From Rhodocyclales bacterium (GTDB lineage Bacteria; Pseudomonadota; Gammaproteobacteria; Burkholderiales; Rhodocyclaceae), in the NCBI GenBank assembly GCA_016235745.1, contig JACRJA010000018.1, positions 1 to 64,000 of the forward strand: 64,000 nucleotides of DNA, written 5' to 3'. Both the position numbers and the translations under genes were made by a program. The notes below the pieces were generated by a model that worked only from the letters and a program-made list of their open reading frames with translations, ran no database searches and was not told the origin of the DNA. Of this stretch, positions 9,141-16,322 are shown in pieces. Every line of letters starts with the position of its first letter. The stretch's first letter is position 1.

Positions 9141-9165
9141 CGGGGGTGACGGATCGGGGTGCGGG

Positions 9166-9516
9166 TCAGACGGGAACGCCGGCGCTCCACCCGCCGGTCT
9201 TGTAGACGGCGAGCCTGTCCTCGGCGGCAATAAAGGCGAGCCAGCCGACCTTCGGCGCGTGGTACTCCCAGGCGCCCGCGATCCACACGGCGATCTGGTC
9301 GGTCCTGCCGGCCCAGGCGCCGGTGGCACCAATCGGCACGATGTAGCGCTCGCCCTCGGCAGGACTGGCGGGCGGCGCGGCCGTGGTGCGGCTCGTCACC
9401 GACAGGCCCACGACGGCACCCAGGCGCTTCAGGTTCGCATCCATCCCGGCGTGCCAGCCGGACTCGCCCAGCGTCCAGCCGTAGACGAGGCCCAGGTTCG
9501 GATCGGTCTGTGGCAT
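9166..9516 (-). CDS. DUF2793-type phage tail protein
   Basis: A 116-aa protein starting MPQTDPNLGLVYGWTLGE, with an AAGGAG ribosome-binding site 8 nt before this ATG. The pattern of an N-terminal WTLGE...HAGMDANL segment, central GERYIVP and GAWAG, and a C-terminal WEYHAPKVGW is that of DUF2793, small proteins attached to tails or tail fibres of siphoviruses. Probably part of the host-contacting tail end, because it lies downstream of the tail tip genes. Exact role unknown. Confidence 0.75.
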   Translation of the reverse strand: MPQTDPNLGLVYGWTLGESGWHAGMDANLKRLGAVVGLSVTSRTTAAPPASPAEGERYIVPIGATGAWAGRTDQIAVWIAGAWEYHAPKVGWLAFIAAEDRLAVYKTGGWSAGVPV

Positions 9517-9520
9517 CGGT

Positions 9521-10111
9521 TCATCTCCTTGCAAGGGTCACAATCGTTCGCTCGTCGATCTGGGCGCGGCGGTGGTGCTGGTTCGGGTGCTGCCGCCAGT
9601 GGCGGCCGACGAGGGGCAGGTGCAACACGCTGCCCTGCCGGGCCACGAGGCGGGTGAGCCACCAGTCGGCCCCGGTGTCGAGATCGGCGATGCGGGGAAG
9701 CACCAGCTCGACGGCGCTGCGGCGCATCACGATCAGGCCGTGGACGTGGCTGGCCGAATGGGCGTGTTGGAAGGCGCTGTAGGCCAGTCGCCGCACGCCG
9801 AGGCTGTCGCCGTGCTCGTCGATCAGGGCCTCGTCGGTGTAGGCGAGCACCGCGGAGGGACAGGCATCGAGCGCATCGGCCAGGGGCGCGAAGGCGTGGG
9901 CCTCGTAGCGGTCGTCGGGATCGACGAAGGACACGAGCGGCAAGGTCCCGCGCGCGAAGCCCGCCGCGCGGGCCCTCCCGACATGCCCCGGGATACCGGG
10001 CAGCCGGTGCAGGCGGATCGGAGCGCCGGCGAGGCTCGCGAGGCATTCCTCGCGCCAGTGCTGGGGCTCGTCGAGGGTGAGCAGATGCACGTCGATGCGC
10101 GGCGGACTCAT
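9521..10111 (-). CDS. Phage-encoded glycosyltransferase-like protein (GT2 fold)
   Basis: A 196-aa protein with a Rossmann-like start (PRIDVHLLTLDEPQHWREEC), a PLVSFVDPDDRYEA stretch corresponding to the DxD nucleotide-sugar site of family 2 glycosyltransferases, and a later acidic pair in ADLDTGADWWLT. It lies between the tail tip gene and the DUF2793 gene in the late operon. That suggests modification of virion or host surface glycans, but substrate and need for activity are inference. It is shorter than typical bacterial GT2 enzymes (230-300 aa) and has no membrane anchor. Confidence 0.65.
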   Translation of the reverse strand: MSPPRIDVHLLTLDEPQHWREECLASLAGAPIRLHRLPGIPGHVGRARAAGFARGTLPLVSFVDPDDRYEAHAFAPLADALDACPSAVLAYTDEALIDEHGDSLGVRRLAYSAFQHAHSASHVHGLIVMRRSAVELVLPRIADLDTGADWWLTRLVARQGSVLHLPLVGRHWRQHPNQHHRRAQIDERTIVTLARR

Positions 10112-10178
10112 AGCTGCCCCCGCCGCTGGGCGGCGGCCCCCCGAGGGGGCGCGCCATGATCTTGGGACGGCCCGGCGA

Positions 10179-12458
10179 TCATGGCGACACCCCGCCCCAG
10201 TGCTGCCCCCAGCGCAAGCCGTAGCCGGCGCGCTCGACGGTGCGCACCTGCGCCTGCCAGCTCACGAGCCCGTCGCGCTCGGCCTCGATCTCGACGGTGA
10301 CGCGGTCGCCCGCGACGCCGGCGTCCAGGGCGGCGCTGGCCAGGTCCCAGGTCCAGGTGTTGCCGGCGATGCCCGTTTCGCTGCGCACGAGGTCGCCGTT
10401 GCGGTCACGGAGGCGCACGCGGTAGCTCGTGCCCGACTCGGGGCCGATGTCGCCCTCGTCCTGGCGCACGAGATAGGCGGTCTGCAGGGTGCGGTCGCGG
10501 TGCGCCCAGGTCAGGATCAGGTCGCCGGCGACCACGGCGGGCTCGCGCTGGCCGTTGAGCCGCACTCGCCCCGGTGGGTACGGCCGCGCCTGGCGGCCGG
10601 CGAGCACGAGGGGCGCGCCGTTGACGGCGAGCACGGCCGCACCTTCGGCGCCGGTCGTGCGCGGGATGGCGGCGACGAAGACCGACTCGCCCGGCGCGCG
10701 CTCGGTGGTCTCGGCGGCCAGCCACTCGCCCACGCCCACCAGCCGGGTGCCGACCGGATGCATCTGTGGCGTGGTGTCGAGCACTCCGCGGGCGAGATCC
10801 ACCGTGCCCGCGGCGGCATCGAAGGCGAGGACGGCCACCGCTTCGCGGATCGCACCCAGCGCATCGACCAGGTAGGCGTAGTCGCCGACCGCCAGGCGCT
10901 CGGGCTGGGCCAGGGCCGTCACCGGTACGGCCACGGCATCGGCTTCGGTGGCCGGCAGCGCCTGGCCGAGCGTGAGCAGGGGTGCGTAGTCTTCCGGGGC
11001 CACCGCCTCGAGATCGGCGCTCGTGGGCCCGGTGGCGAGCTGCCAGTTCAGCTGACCCGCTCCACCCGCGCAGGCCAGGGCCCCGACGTAGGTGTCGGTG
11101 TCGGTGAGGGTGGCGAGGTCGGCCCGGCTCAGGCGCCGCGCGAGTTCCCAGTACGGCACCTCGACCGCCAGAACCAGGGTCGGCGGCAGCGCCTCCAGGG
11201 GCGGCTCCTCGAGGCGCGGCGGGGTGGGGGCGAGCACGGTCTGGCCCATGCCGAAGACGTCCTCCACGGCCTCGATGCGCCATTCGGCGGCGCCCAGCGT
11301 GCCGGTGTCGATGCCGGTGACGCGCACCACCATGCGCTCGATGCCCAGGCGTGGCCAATGCAGCAGGAACACGTCCCCCGGCAAGGGCGGACGCTCCAGG
11401 GCGCCGGGGGCGACGGTGAGCGTCATGCGTGCCAGGGGCGAGCCGAGTGCGCGCAGGTCGCGCAGCGCGAGCCGTGCGGCCAGCGGACCAAAGTTCACGC
11501 CTGGATAGTCGCGCCGCTGGTTGATGACGCCGCCTTGCAGTTGGATCGCGGCGAGGTTCTCCACCGTGACGGTGGCCTCCTTGCCCGTGGCCCAGTCGGT
11601 GTAGACCACGGTGATCTCGTTGGGCAGCTCGCCCCACTGCGCGCGCTCGAAGCGCTCCATGCGCACGATCTCGTCGGGGCCGAGCACCGGCAGCCCGTCG
11701 ATCCAGTAATCGTCGCGCAGGAGCTTGAGCTCGAAGGTGCCCTGCTCCGGGTCGAGGTAGAGGATGCCGCCGACGTGGTCGAGCACCTGGGCGATGAAGG
11801 CCTCGATCGGTTGCTGGCGCGTCCAGACCAGGTTCAGGCCGAAGCCTTCGCTTTCGAGCGCCCAGGCCGCGTTCCAGAAGCTCGCACCGAGGGTGGATGG
11901 CGGATAGCCCATGCCCCAGTGCGGGTCGGTGAGGCACTGCACCAGGATGTGGGCGGGGTTCATGCCGACGGTCACGTAGGCCCCGGTGTCGTCGTCCCAG
12001 GCCCGCACCTCGGCGTTCCAGGGCATCCAGGGTTCGTCGTGCCAGCCCGCCGTGAAGCGCCGCACCCGCACCGCCCAGGGCTTGAGGTAGGGGTTGTTCG
12101 CGGCGAACAGGATCTTGCGTGCCACGATCGACAACACCCCGCGAAACGCCGGGATGGCCGCGCCCAGGCGGCTCATCAGGTAGTCGTTGCGGTCTTGCGC
12201 GGCACTGCCTGCGAGCACGTCGATGTCGCCCACCACGCCGCCTTCGCGTTCGTCGCCGCCGAAGAGCGTGGGCCGATCGATGGAGAGGCGCCCCAGCCCA
12301 TGGCCGCTCGCCAGCGGCGTGCGGCTCGCATCGCCCCAGGCGCTGCGGTCGCCGGCCTGGATCTCCTGCACCGCATCCACCGGCCCCTGGCACAGCACCA
12401 GGTGCATCCCGATCCGGTAGCGGTAGCCGACGGTCTGCTTCTTGCGGCGGCCGCCCAT
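10179..12458 (-). CDS. Phage tail tip / host-specificity protein
   Basis: A 759-aa structural protein at the distal tail end, a shorter functional counterpart of lambda J. The N-terminal third (YRYRIGMHLVLCQGPVDAV, then WGDASRTPLASGHG) and the middle (DPHWGMGYPPSTLGASFWN) match the tail-protein domain found in many proteobacterial siphoviruses. The C-terminal part carries fibronectin-like beta segments. It follows the BR0599 gene and two small tail genes, the usual tip module. The gene start overlaps the stop of the upstream small gene (TGATG). Confidence 0.85.
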   Translation of the reverse strand: MGGRRKKQTVGYRYRIGMHLVLCQGPVDAVQEIQAGDRSAWGDASRTPLASGHGLGRLSIDRPTLFGGDEREGGVVGDIDVLAGSAAQDRNDYLMSRLGAAIPAFRGVLSIVARKILFAANNPYLKPWAVRVRRFTAGWHDEPWMPWNAEVRAWDDDTGAYVTVGMNPAHILVQCLTDPHWGMGYPPSTLGASFWNAAWALESEGFGLNLVWTRQQPIEAFIAQVLDHVGGILYLDPEQGTFELKLLRDDYWIDGLPVLGPDEIVRMERFERAQWGELPNEITVVYTDWATGKEATVTVENLAAIQLQGGVINQRRDYPGVNFGPLAARLALRDLRALGSPLARMTLTVAPGALERPPLPGDVFLLHWPRLGIERMVVRVTGIDTGTLGAAEWRIEAVEDVFGMGQTVLAPTPPRLEEPPLEALPPTLVLAVEVPYWELARRLSRADLATLTDTDTYVGALACAGGAGQLNWQLATGPTSADLEAVAPEDYAPLLTLGQALPATEADAVAVPVTALAQPERLAVGDYAYLVDALGAIREAVAVLAFDAAAGTVDLARGVLDTTPQMHPVGTRLVGVGEWLAAETTERAPGESVFVAAIPRTTGAEGAAVLAVNGAPLVLAGRQARPYPPGRVRLNGQREPAVVAGDLILTWAHRDRTLQTAYLVRQDEGDIGPESGTSYRVRLRDRNGDLVRSETGIAGNTWTWDLASAALDAGVAGDRVTVEIEAERDGLVSWQAQVRTVERAGYGLRWGQHWGGVSP

Positions 12459-12667
12459 CAGCGCGGCTCCTCATGGCAGGCCTGCGCGACCTCGACCACG
12501 CGTGCGGCCATCGCGTCGCCCGTGGCGAGCAAGCTCGAGGCGGGCAGCCCCCGGGCGAGGAAGTCACGGAAGTCCAGGCCTTGGCGCGCGAACCAGGTGC
12601 GCGTGCCGTGCACGCACAGCCCCGCGGCGCGCACGTGGGCGATGGTGACGGTCACGTCCTTGCTCAT
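12458..12667 (-). CDS. Small conserved phage tail-module protein
   Basis: A 69-aa protein starting MSKDVTVTIAHVRAAGLC, with a helical core (RTWFARQGLDFRDFL) and ASSLLATGDAMAARVVEV. Small proteins with this pattern often occur just upstream of tail tip genes in proteobacterial phages; their function is unknown. Both ends overlap neighbouring genes by a few bases, so translation is likely coupled. Confidence 0.7.
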   Translation of the reverse strand: MSKDVTVTIAHVRAAGLCVHGTRTWFARQGLDFRDFLARGLPASSLLATGDAMAARVVEVAQACHEEPR

Positions 12668-12891
12668 TTCTTGCCGCCCTTCTTCTTGATCGGTTCGGCC
12701 TCCAGGTCGCCGTACCACACGACGTTCGCCCCGCGCAGCAGCACCGCGCCGAAGACGACCGGGATCGGTCGGCCCTCCTCGGCCGTGGGCGCGTCGAGGT
12801 CGGAGAGTTCGGCGGGTTTGGGAGCGGGCGGCTTGGGCGCCAGCGCCGCCGAGACCAGCGCCGCCACGACGATGACGACCAGGTACCACAT
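12664..12891 (-). CDS. Small membrane-anchored tail-module protein
   Basis: A 75-aa protein. The start at 12891 gives an immediate hydrophobic segment (MWYLVVIVVAALVSAALAP), then a proline-rich linker, then EEGRPIPVVFGAVLLRG and a lysine-rich tail. The PIPVVFG sequence resembles the start of tail assembly/tip proteins, so this may assist tip assembly at the membrane. Not firmly assigned. Confidence 0.65.
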   Translation of the reverse strand: MWYLVVIVVAALVSAALAPKPPAPKPAELSDLDAPTAEEGRPIPVVFGAVLLRGANVVWYGDLEAEPIKKKGGKK

Positions 12892-12907
12892 GGGAGGATC
12901 TGCGCGT

Positions 12908-13693
12908 TCAGAAGACGCCCGTCGAGAACGGGTTCTTCGACGGGATGAAGGGGAAGCCGCCGTAGTTGGCGAGGTTGCCGAATCGGGAGTGGCAGGTGGA
13001 CATGCTGTGGTCACAACCGGCGGTCAGGGTCACGCTCATGCCGGCGGCAAGCCCCACCGGGTAGAGCAGTTCCACGCCCGCGGTCGATTCGCTCACGATC
13101 ATGTGGCGCGCGCCTGCCGGCGTCTGCAGCCAGCCGCCGGCGAGCATGCCGGCCACCTCGGGCGGCAGGCTCGCCAGTTCCACCTGGCGGCCTTCGGAGC
13201 GGATCACTTCGGCGCTGGCCGAGATCGGCGTCGCGCCGCACGCCGCCGAATACAGCACGTGCGAGCAGGCGCGGCTGTAGAGCCGCCGCAGACCAATGCG
13301 CTTCAAGCTCACCTGGGCGGACTCGCAGCGGATGCGCGCAGAGTCATCGGCCACCTCCACCCCGAGCACGCGGCCCATCCAGCGCGTGCCGGAAAGCCAC
13401 CAATAGTCGCCCCAGGCGTCACGTCGAGCGACCGCCAACCGCACCGCGGTCGCCTCGCCGGTGAGGGTCGCTTGCAGCAGATGCCGCACCAGCGCGTGGT
13501 TGGGTGGCAGCCTCAACTCCAGCGCTGACTTGGCCGCCTCGGCGCCGAGCGCGAGCGCGCTGCGCTCGAGGGGGCACTGCTCGTAGTGCCGGCCGCCGAT
13601 CTCCACGTCGAACTCGTGCGGGGTGAGGTAGAAGCTGCCGCTCGCGCCCTCGAAGACGTAGAGCTCGACTTCGAACAGGGGGCCCTCGCTCAT
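12908..13693 (-). CDS. Phage BR0599-family tail protein (DUF2163 type)
   Basis: A 261-aa protein with the family's typical middle (WWLSGTRWMGRVLGVEV) and a cysteine-containing C-terminus (AGCDHSMSTCHSRFGNLANY then GGFPFIP). The Cys-His arrangement, also including C-S-H and AACG around residues 141-152, suggests a metal or Fe-S site in the tail tip, as in the BR0599 family of GTA-like and siphovirus tails. It sits between the 519-aa tail protein and the small tip genes, as usual. Confidence 0.82.
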   Translation of the reverse strand: MSEGPLFEVELYVFEGASGSFYLTPHEFDVEIGGRHYEQCPLERSALALGAEAAKSALELRLPPNHALVRHLLQATLTGEATAVRLAVARRDAWGDYWWLSGTRWMGRVLGVEVADDSARIRCESAQVSLKRIGLRRLYSRACSHVLYSAACGATPISASAEVIRSEGRQVELASLPPEVAGMLAGGWLQTPAGARHMIVSESTAGVELLYPVGLAAGMSVTLTAGCDHSMSTCHSRFGNLANYGGFPFIPSKNPFSTGVF

Positions 13694-13695
13694 GG

Positions 13696-15255
13696 TCAGG
13701 ACGGGGTGTAGGTGATGCGATCGTTGCCGCGCGGCTCTGGCAGCCGGCGCAGGGTCAGGGGGATCTCGACCAGCTCGGGGGTGTGCCAGTACAGATCGAC
13801 GGCGTCGTGGTCGAGCCGGCAGCGGGCCAGACGCAGGACGCGGCTGCCGGCGGGCACCGCGGCATCGAGGCCCGAGCGCAAGACGAGCACGCCGCCGGCG
13901 TCTCGATGGAACGCGCCGGTGAGGACGGCCTGGCGCGTGCCGTCGGAGTGCAGGATCAGCGCGGCGGCCGGGCGGTGCCAGAAGGCGGCCAAACCGTCAC
14001 CGTCTACGCGCAGGAAGCCGTCGTCGGCCGAAGCGGGGGCAGCGACGCGCAACACCGGCGCCAGACCGTCGGGCAGCCAACAGGCACCGAGCCGCCCTTG
14101 GGCGTGGTACAGCCGCGCGCGCCAGCGGGCGATGTCTTCACGCCCGGCCGCCAGAAACCGGCGCTGGAAGGTCGTCGTCGGCCACGGGTCGTCACGGCGG
14201 ACCCAGGGGTCGGCCGGGGAGAGGTCCTGCCGCGTGACCACGCCATCCGCCGTATGGGTGGGGTCGTCGCGCCAGTTGCCATCGGGCCAGACGGGCAGGC
14301 CGTCGAGCCAGAGATCGTCGAGCCGCCCTTCGTCGGGCAGCGGCTCGAAGGCCACCTGCGCGGTGACGCTGCCCGCATCGAGGCCGGGCACCCACTGCGC
14401 GAACTCGGCCGGCTCCACCGCGAGGCCCTCGACCAGGGGAGCGACGGTCGCGCCCGCGGGGACGGCCCGCGCCAAGGGCTCGGTGAGCCACAGGCGATCC
14501 GGCTCCACCTCGGTGAGCGCCAGCGCCTGCCAGCCGTCCGGGGCCATCAGCAGCGCGAAGCGCCGATCCGCAGGCCAGTGCAGGCCGTCGTGCTCCAGGT
14601 ACGGTCTGGCCGATGCATGGGTGAAGCCCGCCGCCTCCACTGGCGTCACGGCCAGCGCCAGCGCGCCCCTGTGCGCCGCCGTGGTCAGCCTCGCCATATG
14701 CTGCGGCAGCGGCCACCAGGCGAGCCGGCCCAGATGGTCGGCCAGCCAGTCGGCCACCAGCGCGTCGCTCGCGCGCCCGTGGCCCACGTGGTAGGTCAGG
14801 AAGCGCCGCGGCACGCGCCGCTGTCCCTGCCGCGCCTCGTTGCCCGAGGCGAGCCGCACCACGTCGGTCGCCCATTGCAGACGCTCGATCAGGGGCTCGG
14901 CCCAGTCGTGACGGAAGGCGAACACCCCGCGCGGAGCCTCGGGCCAGGGCGCTTCGCCGAAGGCCTCCATCGCTTCGGCGACCATCGCCGCCGCGGCGGT
15001 GTCGCGGCGCAACACCTCGACCCAGAAGGCGGGTGCATGCAGCGGCGGCGCGTGCTCCGCCAGCGCTTCGACCCACAGCGTCGAGAGATGGGCGGCCGGC
15101 AGCGGCCGGGCCGAGGTCTCGGCCAGCGCCGTGGCGGCGAGCGCCCCGAAGGTCGCGCGCGAGATCGACTCGGCCCGTTGCTCGACAACGCTGACCCCCG
15201 GTGTGGGTTGGCCACCGACCTCGGCCACCACCTCAGGCACAAGCCGATCCGTCAT
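13696..15255 (-). CDS. Phage tail structural protein of unknown exact role
   Basis: A 519-aa protein starting MTDRLVPEVVAEVGGQPTPG. The start overlaps the upstream stop (ATGA at 15252-15255), which excludes much longer in-frame extensions that merely run through the tape measure gene. The sequence is rich in tryptophan and aspartate (WPDGNWRDDPTHTADG, WVRRDDPWPTTTFQRRF), consistent with beta-rich tail proteins that neighbour BR0599 genes. No enzyme motif seen. Likely part of the distal tail or tail hub. Confidence 0.7.
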   Translation of the reverse strand: MTDRLVPEVVAEVGGQPTPGVSVVEQRAESISRATFGALAATALAETSARPLPAAHLSTLWVEALAEHAPPLHAPAFWVEVLRRDTAAAAMVAEAMEAFGEAPWPEAPRGVFAFRHDWAEPLIERLQWATDVVRLASGNEARQGQRRVPRRFLTYHVGHGRASDALVADWLADHLGRLAWWPLPQHMARLTTAAHRGALALAVTPVEAAGFTHASARPYLEHDGLHWPADRRFALLMAPDGWQALALTEVEPDRLWLTEPLARAVPAGATVAPLVEGLAVEPAEFAQWVPGLDAGSVTAQVAFEPLPDEGRLDDLWLDGLPVWPDGNWRDDPTHTADGVVTRQDLSPADPWVRRDDPWPTTTFQRRFLAAGREDIARWRARLYHAQGRLGACWLPDGLAPVLRVAAPASADDGFLRVDGDGLAAFWHRPAAALILHSDGTRQAVLTGAFHRDAGGVLVLRSGLDAAVPAGSRVLRLARCRLDHDAVDLYWHTPELVEIPLTLRRLPEPRGNDRITYTPS

Positions 15256-16319
15256 GCCGACTCCAGCCCGAACTCGGCGGCGTTGAAGGCGCCTTCCGTC
15301 CACGGCACGTTGCCGTTCGGGTTGCGCTCGAACAGCGCCGTGTGCCAGGCCAGTTGCTCTTGCAAGTTGATGTCGCTGCTGACCGCCATCTGCGCGCCGC
15401 TCGCCACCAGCGCGCGCACGCGGCCGGTGCCCGCATCCGTCTTGCGCGCGAGCAGGGTCACCTGCACGCCGTGGATCGCCGGGGTGGTCATTGCGGGCAG
15501 CGCCTCGACGTCGAAGGTCTGGCGCAGGCCGGCGGTGGCCGCGCGGATGGCAGTGGCTTCGTCGCCGTCGCTCACCGCCTCCCAGGCGGATGCCGCGCCC
15601 TCGACCGTCCACTGGTTCTGTGCGCCGTTGGCCTGGGCTTGAAGCGCATCGACCCGCACGTCGCCGAGGAAGGTGTTGTTGATCGTGCCCGAGGTGTCGG
15701 CGAGGTACAGGTCGTCCACATCGACGGTGACCGGGCAGGGCTGACCCGGCACCGCGCCCACGAAAGCCGTCAGCAGCGGCCCGCCGCCCTGGGTGGTGTT
15801 CTGCGCCGACAGGGTGATCGCGAGCACGCCGTTGAGGCGCACGTTCACCGTGCCGTTGCTCGTGCCCTGAACGACCTGCAGTTCGACGTAGTGCCACCCC
15901 CGCACGGCCGCCGTCGTGACCGAGGTCGAGATCCACTGGTCCCAGCCGCTCGTTCCCGATCCCGTCCGCCGGTAGAGCTTCAGGCGCCCGTCCTCGCCGA
16001 TGCGCACGAGGTGGGCCACCTGCGCGGTGGTGTCGCGCACGCCGAGCAACACCGGCTCCTCGCCGGTGTTCTCGAACGGCGCCACGCGCAGCGCCGCCCC
16101 CACGATGAGGCTGGTGCGCCCGGTCTCCAGGTTCTTCACATACCCGCCGCCGGCGCCTGCGGGCAGGCGCAAGGCGGAGGACGAGGGTCGCCGGCCCTGG
16201 ATGCGCGTGGCCTGCGGCGACAGATACGCCGCCTTGCCGCGCGCGAGCCACGGATCGCCGAAGGGATCCAGCGCCTGCGGGTCGTAGTGATCGAAACCGT
16301 CGATGAAGAGCAAGGCCAT
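15252..16319 (-). CDS. Phage tail protein with concanavalin-like beta-sandwich
   Basis: A 355-aa protein starting MALLFIDGFDHYDPQALDPF. The FIDGFDHY start, the NTGEEPVLLGVRDTT strand pattern, WHYVELQVVQGTSNGTVNVR and VDDLYLADTSG match jelly-roll (LamG-like) virion proteins that can bind carbohydrate. It lies directly downstream of the tape measure gene, at the position of distal tail proteins. The binding partner is unknown. Confidence 0.72.
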   Translation of the reverse strand: MALLFIDGFDHYDPQALDPFGDPWLARGKAAYLSPQATRIQGRRPSSSALRLPAGAGGGYVKNLETGRTSLIVGAALRVAPFENTGEEPVLLGVRDTTAQVAHLVRIGEDGRLKLYRRTGSGTSGWDQWISTSVTTAAVRGWHYVELQVVQGTSNGTVNVRLNGVLAITLSAQNTTQGGGPLLTAFVGAVPGQPCPVTVDVDDLYLADTSGTINNTFLGDVRVDALQAQANGAQNQWTVEGAASAWEAVSDGDEATAIRAATAGLRQTFDVEALPAMTTPAIHGVQVTLLARKTDAGTGRVRALVASGAQMAVSSDINLQEQLAWHTALFERNPNGNVPWTEGAFNAAEFGLESA

Positions 16320-16322
16320 GGG

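Noticed and set aside
8164-9205. Plus-strand frames opposite the lysis genes
   Set aside because: Antisense shadows without start signals.
10077-12689. Long plus-strand open frame (870 codons) opposite the tail tip gene
   Set aside because: Antisense shadow of a GC-rich gene: its composition is repetitive Arg/Gly/His, no ribosome-binding site, and the minus strand carries a clear tail protein.
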